A stretch of DNA of 64,000 bases, from positions 1-64,000 of the forward strand of contig URJY01000004.1 in NCBI GenBank assembly GCA_900548275.1, in the 5' to 3' direction. Below the pieces are notes generated by a model. The model was given only the letters and a program-made list of their open reading frames with translations. It was not told where the DNA came from and made no database searches. The position numbers were made by a program, and so were the translations under genes. Every line of letters begins with the position of its first letter. Position 1 is the first letter of the stretch. This DNA is from an uncultured Opitutales bacterium. GTDB lineage: Bacteria; Verrucomicrobiota; Verrucomicrobiia; Opitutales; Intestinicryptomonadaceae. Below are positions 52,692-61,761 of the stretch, one piece after another.

Positions 52692-53432
52692 CTATTCGGC
52701 AACGGGCGAAAAATCGGCTTTCGCAGCCCATCCCTTCTTGCCCGTCGGCGTTTCGAGATAGAAATAGTCGCCGCGCTTTTTCGAGATTTTCGCGCACTGC
52801 CCCTCGTCCGCAACCGCGGAAATCGGGGCGGTGGGCGTGGGGGAAATCCGCAGCGGAGAATCGGCTTTCAGGGCGACGGCGGTGTCGGCGTACGACTCCC
52901 AGTCGCGCACGGCGAGAACCGCGTACACGAAAAGCGACGCGCACACAATCGCCAAAAACACGGCGGGCATTGTGCGCTTGCCGAAAAGCGGCGGAACGAG
53001 AATCAGCAAAACGGCAATCCAAAACGCGGCGAACGCGCAGAGCGTCCACTCGGTTTCCGACAGCTCCGACGCCGCGGGAATCGAGAAGCCGCCAAGCCCC
53101 GAGTCGAGAGAGTTGTCCTTTGCGAACATTTCCAAATTCGCCGCAGCCTCGCGCATTCGCGGCGCGTTGTAGACGGCGCGTTTGTAGTTCAGAAGCGCGT
53201 CGCCCTTTTTGCCCTGCTTTGCGAGCGCGTTGGCAAGGTTGTAGTACAGCTCCGCTCCGCCCGAGCCGCCGTCGATTGCGGCGCGGTAGTTTTCCTCGGC
53301 GCGCGCGTAGTCGCCCGCGTTGTAGGCGTTGTTGCCGAGCATAAAACGCTCGAGCGCGGTCTGCGCCGACGCCGAGAAAACCGACGCGGCGAACGCGGAC
53401 AAAAAAAGAATAGTTCTAATCAAGTTTCCCAT
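52692..53432 (-). CDS. batE: BatE-like TPR and SH3-type protein
   Basis: In this 246-residue protein a signal or anchor helix (about 3-23) is followed by TPR units (about 25-110: LGNNAYNAGDYARAEENYRAA, YNLANALAKQGKKGDALLNYKRAV). Two hydrophobic helices (about 135-180) and a C-terminal bacterial SH3-like module (SPLRISPTPTAP to GYFYLETP-type strand) come next. This is the BatE arrangement. It is the last gene of the operon, 4 bp after batD. The ATG at 53432 is preceded by AGAAAG. The function of Bat proteins is thought to concern envelope stress or aerotolerance but is not settled. Confidence 0.82.
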   Translation of the reverse strand: MGNLIRTILFLSAFAASVFSASAQTALERFMLGNNAYNAGDYARAEENYRAAIDGGSGGAELYYNLANALAKQGKKGDALLNYKRAVYNAPRMREAAANLEMFAKDNSLDSGLGGFSIPAASELSETEWTLCAFAAFWIAVLLILVPPLFGKRTMPAVFLAIVCASLFVYAVLAVRDWESYADTAVALKADSPLRISPTPTAPISAVADEGQCAKISKKRGDYFYLETPTGKKGWAAKADFSPVAE

Positions 53433-53436
53433 CTTT

Positions 53437-55314
53437 CTATTTGCGTTTCGAAATTTTTCCGACAAGCGAAACAAGCTTTCCGTCGAGCCAGTGTATGTCG
53501 AGCTTCGAAGTGTCCATTCCGCCGAACGAGATTGCGTCCGCGCCGTCGAAAAACAGAGTTGCGTCGGATTTGTCAGAATCAGACATCCCTCGCTCCGACA
53601 TCATTTCGAGAGCCTCGCGGGTCGTCAGCGACGGGGCTTGGCGGTCGCATTCCGCGGCGAGCGCATATTGCAGCGCGCGGCGCGACTGCTCGAAGAACGC
53701 GCGGAAATCGCCGTTCTTTGCCGCCTCGCGGGCAGACTTCAAGTGCCGCGCCGACTCCTTTTTGTCGGAAAGCGACTTTGCGTACCCCGCATCGTTTTTG
53801 CGCCTGAGCGACTCGCGCCGCGCCAGTACGAACGCCGCAAGAACGCATACGAACAGAACCTGCCCGCCCCAGAAATACGGCGAGTTCAAAAGTTTTCCGC
53901 CACCGTCCGAAACCGAGGCAGTCTCGACGATTTTGCCGAAAGCAGGCTCGGGAACCGCGTTCCGCTCCCGCTCCGCGCGCTTCGAGCGTCCGCTCGGGGC
54001 GACGCTGACCGCTGCGGGCTTCGACTTAATCTCGACGTATTTTTCCGAAATCGGGTCGAAGTAGTTGAAGAGCACCGCGGGCGCAAAGGGCAAGTCGGCT
54101 TTTTTGGGAACTGTGGTGTACTCGAAAGTCTTGAAGCCTATGTTCGCAAGCCCGTTGCTTTCGTCGGTAAACGACGACTTTGCCTTGTACGTTTTCCAGT
54201 CGTCGCCCGCCTCGAGCTTCGGCTCGCGGATGCGCGGAAAATTGCCCACGCCCACGATTTTTGCGAATATCGAGCACGGCTCGCCCACGGTCAGCGCGTC
54301 GGGCTCTACACTCACATTCTCGAGCGAGAACGAACCTATCGCACCCGTGAAATCGGCGGGTCTGCCCTCGGCGGGAAGTTCCGCAACCTCGACCTTTTTC
54401 GACTCCATATTCACTTCGAACGGAATCTGCGTTCCGCCACCGAACGACATCATCCTGTCGAAAATCGACGTGCCCATCAAGTCGTCGGCAGTCGGCTGCC
54501 TGTTGAAAACGCCCTTCGCGGAAAAGTCCAAATCATACGAGCCCGCCTTGAGCGGCGTAATCGCGGTCGTGTATTTTACGAGTACCCGCTTGCCGTCGGG
54601 CGACAAAACTACGGCGGGCTTTTCCGAAAACGCGGGGCAGTCGAACGCGTCGGCTTTCTTGATTTCGGGCATAAGCTGGGCGAGCGTAAAGCCGCGCTCG
54701 GTGAGGCTGTTGTCGAACGAGAACACAAGCTCGCACGGAACGGATTCGCCAACGTATATTTTCTGGCGCGGAAATTTTATCTCGAGCTTTGCATTGTTGC
54801 GCAAATTCGACTCGAACGACTGTATCTGCTGGTGCGCCGAATTGTAGCGGCTCTGGCGCGCGCGCATACCCGCGGGAAGTTTTCCGAACACGCCGCCGAA
54901 TGGGTCGTCGTCGAACGCGTCGTGCGACTGCACGGGCGCGGACGGGTCGGAGTTCAGAGTCGCCGAAGCGATTTTAAACGGCTTCCCGTCCACCGACACC
55001 TCCCACTCGGGAATTGTGAGTTGCCCCTCCTTCGAAGCACGCATCGACAACACAAGCGTTGTGCTGTTCGACATCTTTCCGTTCACGAACGAGTAGTTGC
55101 GCGACGTGCTCTTGCCGACAATCGACAACCCGTCGGGCAGGCGAATCTTCGATATGTCGACGCTTCCCTTGAGGTCTTTGAAGACGAGCCTGTACTCCGC
55201 AACGCCGTCGGGGCGCACCGTGTCGGGCTCGAAGCCCGCCGTCTCGACCGACTGCGCGAATGCGCCGACGGCTGAAATAATTACGGATAAAATAAGAGTA
55301 TATATATTTTTCAT
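53437..55314 (-). CDS. batD: BatD-like oxygen-tolerance protein
   Basis: The 625-residue protein has a signal peptide (MKNIYTLILSVIISAVGAFA) and several immunoglobulin-like beta domains typical of BatD: SVETAGFEPDTVRPDGVAEYRLVF, IPEWEVSVDGKPF and IYVGESVPCELVF. One membrane helix lies near 470-490, and a cytoplasmic tail follows. It is thought to assemble with the VWA proteins BatA and BatB. Its ATG shares one base with the batBC stop codon. Confidence 0.88.
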   Translation of the reverse strand: MKNIYTLILSVIISAVGAFAQSVETAGFEPDTVRPDGVAEYRLVFKDLKGSVDISKIRLPDGLSIVGKSTSRNYSFVNGKMSNSTTLVLSMRASKEGQLTIPEWEVSVDGKPFKIASATLNSDPSAPVQSHDAFDDDPFGGVFGKLPAGMRARQSRYNSAHQQIQSFESNLRNNAKLEIKFPRQKIYVGESVPCELVFSFDNSLTERGFTLAQLMPEIKKADAFDCPAFSEKPAVVLSPDGKRVLVKYTTAITPLKAGSYDLDFSAKGVFNRQPTADDLMGTSIFDRMMSFGGGTQIPFEVNMESKKVEVAELPAEGRPADFTGAIGSFSLENVSVEPDALTVGEPCSIFAKIVGVGNFPRIREPKLEAGDDWKTYKAKSSFTDESNGLANIGFKTFEYTTVPKKADLPFAPAVLFNYFDPISEKYVEIKSKPAAVSVAPSGRSKRAERERNAVPEPAFGKIVETASVSDGGGKLLNSPYFWGGQVLFVCVLAAFVLARRESLRRKNDAGYAKSLSDKKESARHLKSAREAAKNGDFRAFFEQSRRALQYALAAECDRQAPSLTTREALEMMSERGMSDSDKSDATLFFDGADAISFGGMDTSKLDIHWLDGKLVSLVGKISKRK

Positions 55315-57896
55315 TACCAATCCTTGTAGGACTTTTCAAATCTGTCTTTTTGTTCGCCGAAACCGCGAAGCGGCAAAATTTTGTCGGAATCTTTCATCGA
55401 CTCGAGAAGCTGCTTAGCCTCGCCCTTGGTCATCGCACCCGCCGAAGCTCTGAAGTTTTCGCGCTCGTTTTCGGAGGCTTTTTCTTCGGAAGCTTGGGCG
55501 GCGGCTTTCGCCTTTTCGGGTCGGGCGGGAAGTTCCTTTTTGTCGTCCGCGCCGCCATGTTTTTGGGCGTTCTCGGGCTTCCGCTCTCCCTCGTCGGCAG
55601 GTTTCTGTCGGCTGTTGTCTACCGCCTGCTCGTCGCGGTTTGGCTCCGATTTATCCCGATTTGCGTCGGCATTCTGGGACTTGTCCTGCTTGTCCTTTCC
55701 GCCGTTTTTATCGGAATCGGGCTTCGACTGTTCCCGTTTGTCTTGGGAATTTTGCCTGTCCTGTTTGTCCTGCTTGTCGTTTTGTTTAGAATTGTCCTGT
55801 TTATTTTGATTGTCTTTCTGTTGTTGGTTGTCGCGACTGTTTTGATTGTTCTGCTGCTGTTGGTCGTTTTGATTCTGCTGCTGTTGATTCTGGTTCTGCT
55901 GATTTTGCTGCTGATTCTGCTGATTCTGTTGATTCTGTTGATTCTGTTGATTTTGCTGCTGCTGCTGTTGGTTCTGATTCTGTTGATTGTTGTCGTCGCG
56001 GACAAGTTTTTTTAGTTCTTCTTTGAGCTTTGCGATTGCGGCAAGTTTTTGTTTCGTCTCGTCGGAAGAAAGCAACGCCTGCAATTTTTCGGACTTGGAA
56101 AGCTCCTCCGCCACATTTTTCCGCGCCGTCTTCACCGATTCCGAATTCTTTGCGGCATTCGGAAATTCGCCCGCAAGCGCGAGCGCGCTTTTGTAGTCGT
56201 CCGCCGAAGCCGCAAGCATATCGTCCGCCGACTTCCATTGCGAAAGGTTTTTCTCGGCGGCTTTCGAAAGCTCGGCAGTCTGCTTTTCGACCGCATCGCA
56301 CTGCGAAATTCCCTGCTTAAGCTGCTGCTGAAACTGCTTGTCTTTCAGGGGCGACTTCTCCATTGCCGCCTTTTTTTCGTCTTCCGTTTTTGCCGCCGCG
56401 ATTGCCGCAAGCTCCTTTTCAAGAAGCGGCGCACCCTGCTGAAGCAGCACGTTGCCCGCAACTGCTGTGTCGGCAAAAGCCTTGTCGAGCTGCGCGGCTT
56501 TCGCGCCCGACTCAGCCGAAGATTCCGCCGACGCAAGTGAGTACTTCGCCTGTCGATAGTCGATGTTGCCGATGTTGTAAAACGCCTTTGCGTGCAAATC
56601 GAAATCGTCGGGCGACATTTTCATTGCGCGGACGAACCCGTCCTTGGCTTCGGACAATTCGCCTTTTTGATGGAGGTCTACGGCGTTGTTGAACACGTCG
56701 CGGGCTGTCGGGTTTTCGACAAACTCGGGCTTCTCCGACGCCGGCTTTTCGGATGGGGAATTTTCCGAAACGGACTGCGCGTTTTCCGCAACCTCCGCGG
56801 GTTTTTCCGCCGCGTCCTGCGCGTTGGCGTCGGGCGTGCCCACGAAGAATACGGGCAGAAGGAAGAGCGTCAGTACCGCCGTATGCGCGCTTTTTCCGCC
56901 CGCAAAGAACCGACGCGTACCCACGAGCGACTCGAGCGCAAGCAGAACCATCGCGATTGCGAGCGGAATCTGGAAGCGTTCTATTGCAAGCTGTTTCATA
57001 CGCGCGGAAAGCTCCTGTTGCGGAATTTTCTTGAGTCCGTTTTCGTAGATTGCGTCCATTCCGTTTGCGGTGAGCGGCTCGTAGAATCCGCCCGTTGCCT
57101 TTGCCACTTCGGTAAGTACTTTTTCGTTGAGTTTGCTCGTTACGATTTTGCCGTCTTCGTCGCGCAGCTGAACGGCTCTGCCCGACGAATCGCGCACTGT
57201 AATGGCCTCGCCGCGCGTGCCGCCCACGCCGAGCGTATAGATTACGACGCCGTCGGACGCCGCCTTTTTTGCGCGTTCCACCGCCGAAGATTCAAGCTCT
57301 TCGCCGTCGCTGATAAGCACAATCACCTTGTGGTTCGAACTTTCGGCGAACGCGGAATCCGCCTCGGTTATCGCGGCGGCGATGTTCGTGCCTCCGCGTT
57401 GGATTACGTTCGTATCGAGAGCCTCGAGCGACATCCTGAAGGCGTCGTAGTCGAGCGTGAGCGGGCACTGCAAAAACGCCTGACCGCTGAATGCCACGAT
57501 TCCGATTCTGTCGCCGCCGATGGAGTCGAGCAAATCGAGCACCGAAAGCTTTGCGCGGTCGAGCCTGTTGGGCTTTACGTCTTCGGCGAGCATACTTTTC
57601 GATGTGTCGATTGCGAAAATAACGTCGATGCCGCGCGACTTCGTTTCCTCCCAGCGGTATCCCCACTGCGGACGCGCGAGAGCCACGAAGACCGCGAAAA
57701 GCCCGAGCGCGAACAGAAGTTTTTTTGCGAAGACTTTCGCGGGGCTGACCGTTCGCGAAAGTTCGGGCAGAAGTTTCGCCGAGGCGAACTGCGCAAGCAA
57801 TTTGCGCCGCGCGCTTTCCCCGCGGACGTAAACCAGCAATGTAATTGCAAGCACCGCAACGCCCGCGTAAAGCCAGTTGATTGAATGAAAGCTCAT
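55314..57896 (-). CDS. BatB-BatC fusion: VWA domain, TPR and Gln/Asn-rich tract
   Basis: The 860-residue protein has an N-terminal membrane helix pair (about 8-24, 58-74) and a VWA domain with MIDAS residues Asp97, Ser99 and Ser101 (AIDTSKS). Membrane helices recur around 310-350. BatC-like TPRs (about 400-470) and a helical stretch follow. Then comes a tract of about 125 residues made mostly of Gln, Asn, Asp and Lys (about 633-760), and a C-terminal LLESMKDSDKILPL tail typical of BatC. BatB and BatC are often separate genes. The tract is encoded by imperfect 9-bp repeats (core GATTCTGTT on the plus strand) around 55907-55990. Confidence 0.88.
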   Translation of the reverse strand: MSFHSINWLYAGVAVLAITLLVYVRGESARRKLLAQFASAKLLPELSRTVSPAKVFAKKLLFALGLFAVFVALARPQWGYRWEETKSRGIDVIFAIDTSKSMLAEDVKPNRLDRAKLSVLDLLDSIGGDRIGIVAFSGQAFLQCPLTLDYDAFRMSLEALDTNVIQRGGTNIAAAITEADSAFAESSNHKVIVLISDGEELESSAVERAKKAASDGVVIYTLGVGGTRGEAITVRDSSGRAVQLRDEDGKIVTSKLNEKVLTEVAKATGGFYEPLTANGMDAIYENGLKKIPQQELSARMKQLAIERFQIPLAIAMVLLALESLVGTRRFFAGGKSAHTAVLTLFLLPVFFVGTPDANAQDAAEKPAEVAENAQSVSENSPSEKPASEKPEFVENPTARDVFNNAVDLHQKGELSEAKDGFVRAMKMSPDDFDLHAKAFYNIGNIDYRQAKYSLASAESSAESGAKAAQLDKAFADTAVAGNVLLQQGAPLLEKELAAIAAAKTEDEKKAAMEKSPLKDKQFQQQLKQGISQCDAVEKQTAELSKAAEKNLSQWKSADDMLAASADDYKSALALAGEFPNAAKNSESVKTARKNVAEELSKSEKLQALLSSDETKQKLAAIAKLKEELKKLVRDDNNQQNQNQQQQQQNQQNQQNQQNQQNQQQNQQNQNQQQQNQNDQQQQNNQNSRDNQQQKDNQNKQDNSKQNDKQDKQDRQNSQDKREQSKPDSDKNGGKDKQDKSQNADANRDKSEPNRDEQAVDNSRQKPADEGERKPENAQKHGGADDKKELPARPEKAKAAAQASEEKASENERENFRASAGAMTKGEAKQLLESMKDSDKILPLRGFGEQKDRFEKSYKDW

Positions 57897-58930
57897 GGAA
57901 GTATTCTGAATTTCGTGTTTACAAGTATCAGTTTAAGCGCGAGAACCGCAGCCGCCGCGCCCGCGAACCACTGGAAAAGCTCGCGGTACGAAGTGAAATT
58001 GCGGAGCTTTACGGATGTCTTTTCGAGCTTGTCGATTTCCGAATATATCTGCGCAAGCTCCTTGAGATTTGTCGCGCGGTAGAATTTTCCGCCCGTGATT
58101 TCCGAAATTTTTCTGAGGGTATCCTCGTCGATTTCGCTACGCATATCGCCGCCGTAGACGGGGTTTCCCGCGCGGTCGCGCACCACTCGCGAGTTTTCGT
58201 CGAGCGCGGCGGCGGGCACTATTCCGCTTCTGCCCGCGGCGATTGTATAGATTTTCGTATCGTACGTTGCCGCGGCTTCGGCGGCGGCGATGGGCGAGAT
58301 TTTGCCCGCGTTGTTTTCGCCGTCGGTAAGCAGAATTATCGCGCGCGACTTCGCGTTTTTGAGGTCGCGCAGTCTGTTCACGCTCATTCCGATTGCCGAG
58401 CCAATCGCGGTTCTGTTGGCGTCGATTACCCCGATTTCGATGCGCTCGAGATTCTTCTTGAGCCAGTCGTGGTTGAGCGTCATGGGCGAGACCAGAAACG
58501 AATTCGCCGCGAACGTGATAAGCCCGATTCTATCGTTGGGGCGTTTTCCGATGAACGCATCGACAACCTCCTTTACCGCGTCGAGACGCGTCATCGGGCG
58601 GTTGCGCGATTCGGAAAAGTCGAGCCCCGCCATCGAACCCGACACGTCGATTGTCAGCACGATGTCGATGCCGCTTTCCTCGCGCTCGCTGTAGCCCATT
58701 CCGATTCGCGGACGCGCGAACGCCACAATCAGCAGCGCAAGCGCAAGCAGCGTAAGCGAGAACCGCCAGAAGCCCGCCGAAGCCCTGTTGCGCTTGGCCG
58801 CGTCTTTTGCGACCGCCACGCTCGAGAATATCAGCGAGCCGCTTTTGCCGCCCGCGCCGCGCAGGATTGCCAGAATCGGCAGTCCCAAAAGCAGCCAGAG
58901 AAATTCGGGATTTGCAAATTCGAAGTTCAT
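57893..58930 (-). CDS. batA: BatA-like VWA domain protein
   Basis: The 345-residue protein has a membrane helix at about 10-24 and another at 55-72. The VWA domain has MIDAS residues Asp95, Ser97 and Ser99 (TIDVSGSM), plus LLTDGENNAG. A C-terminal membrane helix lies near 320-338. The segment ARPRIG matches BatA. It overlaps both neighbours by 4 bp (ATGA). It is probably an inner-membrane partner of the MoxR ATPase. Confidence 0.92.
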   Translation of the reverse strand: MNFEFANPEFLWLLLGLPILAILRGAGGKSGSLIFSSVAVAKDAAKRNRASAGFWRFSLTLLALALLIVAFARPRIGMGYSEREESGIDIVLTIDVSGSMAGLDFSESRNRPMTRLDAVKEVVDAFIGKRPNDRIGLITFAANSFLVSPMTLNHDWLKKNLERIEIGVIDANRTAIGSAIGMSVNRLRDLKNAKSRAIILLTDGENNAGKISPIAAAEAAATYDTKIYTIAAGRSGIVPAAALDENSRVVRDRAGNPVYGGDMRSEIDEDTLRKISEITGGKFYRATNLKELAQIYSEIDKLEKTSVKLRNFTSYRELFQWFAGAAAAVLALKLILVNTKFRILP

Positions 58931-59682
58931 TTGCCCGCCTCCGTTTCGGTTTTTTCCGCGTTTGCGACGCCGCCTTTTTCGGGCGCGTTCAGCCGCGCAT
59001 TGTCACCGTCGACAAACGCAAACGCGCTCTTTGCCAACGCCGATTTTTCGCCGTCCCTAAACGACTGCCTTGCGAATTTCGCCATATCGGAAAGCGTGAG
59101 AATTTCGCGCAGACGGTCGCGGCTTTCGTCGTCGAACGAATCGGAAAACGCCAGTATTTTGAGAAATTCCTCGGTGGTACGCTCGGGCGCGGGAATGTCG
59201 TGGACGGCTTCGATGTAGTCTCGTACGGCTTGGCTTACATCGGCGGCGAAAGTTTTCGCGTCGGTGTCTGCGGCGCGCTCCTCGGCGAGTTTTATTCTCG
59301 CAACCGCCTTTTCGTACGGCGGAATTTCGGGAACTTTGCGGCGGCGCAAAACGAACGCCAACGCGACTGCCGCAAGTATCAAAAGAGCCGCGCCCGCGTA
59401 CAGATAATTGCGCCAAAGGCTCGCGCCGATTTTGTCGGTAGCCCCCTCAATCGGCGGGAAAAGTTTTGCGAACTTTTCGGGATCGGGCTTGGGTTGCTCC
59501 GCCTGCGCGGCGGGCTGTGCCGCCTGCCCTCCGAGCGGGGCGGCGAACTGCGGCAGCCCCGCGAGCTGCGAAACGTACGGCGCGTTTGCGGGCGCAAGCG
59601 TCTGCGGCACGCCCTGCGGCGTCTGCGAAAAAAGCAGGCACGCGGCGGCGGAAATTGAAAGTGTCAAAAAGAGTTTTTTCAT
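58927..59682 (-). CDS. DUF4381-like membrane protein of the moxR operon
   Basis: The 251-residue protein has a signal peptide (to about residue 20) and a Pro/Ala/Gln-rich periplasmic segment. One membrane helix (about 95-115, LYAGAALLILAAVALAFVL) is followed by a helical cytoplasmic part with RDYIEAVHDIPAPERTTEEFL. This architecture and position (between DUF58 and BatA) match DUF4381 proteins. The start at 59682 overlaps the DUF58 gene by 4 bp. Confidence 0.72.
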   Translation of the reverse strand: MKKLFLTLSISAAACLLFSQTPQGVPQTLAPANAPYVSQLAGLPQFAAPLGGQAAQPAAQAEQPKPDPEKFAKLFPPIEGATDKIGASLWRNYLYAGAALLILAAVALAFVLRRRKVPEIPPYEKAVARIKLAEERAADTDAKTFAADVSQAVRDYIEAVHDIPAPERTTEEFLKILAFSDSFDDESRDRLREILTLSDMAKFARQSFRDGEKSALAKSAFAFVDGDNARLNAPEKGGVANAEKTETEAGK

Positions 59683-60602
59683 TGTCGTTTTGCGCGGCGT
59701 TCGAAAAATTTCCGAAGCGGCGTTATGAACGGTTTGTCGGTTTCGACTTCGAGCAGGTCTATGTTCGAACGCGCGAGCGCGCGGCGGAAATCGGCAAGGC
59801 GTTTTGCGTTGATGTCGGCGTAGGTTTTTCTGACCGACGCGCTCGATGTGTCGAGCGATACAATCTCGCCCGTCTCCGCGTCTTCGAGCGTTATCACGCC
59901 GAGCGACGGCAGAACGGTTTCGCGCGGGTCGATTATCTCGAAGCACACGAGGTCGTGGCGTCGGTTCGTGATGTCGAGAGCCTTGAAGACCTCCGACTTC
60001 GACTTCTCCGCGGGGTTCGGAAGCGTTCCGTCGGGCCCCTGCAGGAAGTCGGACACGAGCGCGACAATCGTCTTGCGCTTGAGCATTCGGTTTACCTTGT
60101 CGAGCGCGGCGGAAATGTCCGTGCCCCTGAATTGCGGGCGGAACGCGAGGATGTCGCGGATGATTCGCAGAATGTGCCTGCGCCCCTTGCGCGGCGGAAT
60201 GATGTGCTCCGCCTCTTTCGTAAAGAGCACAAGCCCGACCTTGTCGCCGTTGCGCGACGCGGAAAAGGCGAGCGTTGCGGCAATCTCGGCGGCTATTTCG
60301 CGCTTCGATTCCCCGCCGCTGCCGAAGCCGCCGCTCGCGGAAAGGTCTACGACAATCATCATCGTAAGCTCGCGCTCCTCGCGGTATTTCTTGACGTGTG
60401 CCTTGCCCGTGCGCGCGGTTACATTCCAATCTATCGAGCGTATTTCGTCGCCGAACTGGTATTCGCGCGCCTCCTCGAAGTCCATACCGCGCCCCTTGAA
60501 GACGCTGTGGTACACCCCCGCGAGCGCGTCGCTTACCTGCCTGTTGGTGCGGATTTCAATCTGCCGCACCTTTTTGAGCATCTCTGAAATATTGTCGCCC
60601 AT
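59679..60602 (-). CDS. DUF58 protein
   Basis: The 307-residue cytosolic VWA-like protein contains the DUF58 signature FEEAREYQFGDEIRSIDWN followed by VTARTGKAHVK. A degenerate MIDAS (VVDLSAS) and DKVGLVLFTKEAE also fit. DUF58 genes are almost always next to moxR. Start ATG 60602 is 24 bp after the moxR stop. Confidence 0.92.
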   Translation of the reverse strand: MGDNISEMLKKVRQIEIRTNRQVSDALAGVYHSVFKGRGMDFEEAREYQFGDEIRSIDWNVTARTGKAHVKKYREERELTMMIVVDLSASGGFGSGGESKREIAAEIAATLAFSASRNGDKVGLVLFTKEAEHIIPPRKGRRHILRIIRDILAFRPQFRGTDISAALDKVNRMLKRKTIVALVSDFLQGPDGTLPNPAEKSKSEVFKALDITNRRHDLVCFEIIDPRETVLPSLGVITLEDAETGEIVSLDTSSASVRKTYADINAKRLADFRRALARSNIDLLEVETDKPFITPLRKFFERRAKRQ

Positions 60603-60626
60603 GAGAATCGGCTTCCTGCGGATTTA

Positions 60627-61619
60627 TTAGGGAACGGCGACGCGCGAGAGCACCTTTTCGACGATGTCTTCGCTCGAAACGCCCTCGGCTTCGGCTTCGT
60701 AGGTGACGATGATTCTGTGGCGGAGAACGTCGGGCGCGATGTCCTTGATGTCCTGCGGAACGACGTACCCGCGCCCCTCGAGGAACGCGTGCGCCTTCGC
60801 CGCGAGGGTAAGGGCGATTGTCGCGCGCGGGCTCGCGCCGAACTGGACGAAGTCTTTAAGCTCGGCAAGTCCGTATTTTTCGGGCTCGCGGGTGGCGAAG
60901 ACGATGTCCACAATGTAGTCCTTGATTTTGTCGTCGATGTAGATTTCGTCGACGATTTCGCGCGACTTCAAAATCTTGTCGGGCGATACCACAGTGTTGA
61001 CCGCTTCGACGACGCGCGTTTTCGCCATCAAATCGAGAATTATGCGCTCCTCTTTTTTGTCGGGATAGCCGATTTTAAGCTTGAGCATAAAGCGGTCGAC
61101 CTGCGCTTCGGGAAGCGGATAAGTGCCCTCCTGATCGATGGGGTTCTGCGTCGCGAGAACAAGGAACGGCTCGGGCAGCGAAAACGTTTCGCCGCCGATT
61201 GTAACCTGACGCTCCTGCATTGCCTCGAGCAGCGCGCTCTGCACTTTCGCGGGGGCGCGGTTGATTTCGTCGGCGAGCACTATGTTCGCGAAAATCGGGC
61301 CCTTCTGCGTGAGAAATTCGCCCTTCTGCTGGTTGTAAATGAGCGTGCCCACAATGTCCGACGGCAGCAGGTCGGGCGTGAACTGTATTCTATTGAATTT
61401 TGCGTCCATCGCCGACGCCATCGTTTTTACCGCAAGCGTTTTCGCAAGTCCGGGGACGCCCTCCAAAAGAACGTGCCCGTTTGCGAGAATGCCCGTCAGC
61501 AGTCTGTCGATAAGATATTTCTGCCCGACGACCACTTTCGACATCTCCTTTCGGAGAAGAAATGTCCAGTCGGACGCCGCCTTTACTTTGTCGTTTATTT
61601 CGCTGAGGTTTGTACTCAT
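60627..61619 (-). CDS. moxR: MoxR-family AAA+ ATPase
   Basis: The 330-residue chaperone-like ATPase has Walker A EGVPGLAKT (Lys60), Walker B VLADEINRAP (Asp117/Glu118), sensor 1 VLATQNPIDQEGTYPLPEAQ and the arginine finger region VDRFMLK. It is the first gene of the seven-gene operon, in which it is expected to remodel the VWA proteins. The chosen ATG gives MSTNLSEIND. Confidence 0.95.
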   Translation of the reverse strand: MSTNLSEINDKVKAASDWTFLLRKEMSKVVVGQKYLIDRLLTGILANGHVLLEGVPGLAKTLAVKTMASAMDAKFNRIQFTPDLLPSDIVGTLIYNQQKGEFLTQKGPIFANIVLADEINRAPAKVQSALLEAMQERQVTIGGETFSLPEPFLVLATQNPIDQEGTYPLPEAQVDRFMLKLKIGYPDKKEERIILDLMAKTRVVEAVNTVVSPDKILKSREIVDEIYIDDKIKDYIVDIVFATREPEKYGLAELKDFVQFGASPRATIALTLAAKAHAFLEGRGYVVPQDIKDIAPDVLRHRIIVTYEAEAEGVSSEDIVEKVLSRVAVP

Positions 61620-61705
61620 AATTGTTTTTGTTTGATTAAAGTTTTCAAATGAATCGGAATTAAATTTCCCGAATTTAACGCGTTTTCGTTTTCGCGAATA
61701 TCGAC

Positions 61706-61738
61706 AAAAAAAATTCGGACAGTGTTCCGAATTTTTTT
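61706..61738 (-). terminator. Terminator of the acidic exported protein gene
   Basis: AAATTCGGA pairs with TCCGAATTT, with a long A run on the left that becomes a T run on the minus strand. Confidence 0.8.
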
Positions 61739-61761
61739 GACGTTTGAGACTGCAAAAACGC

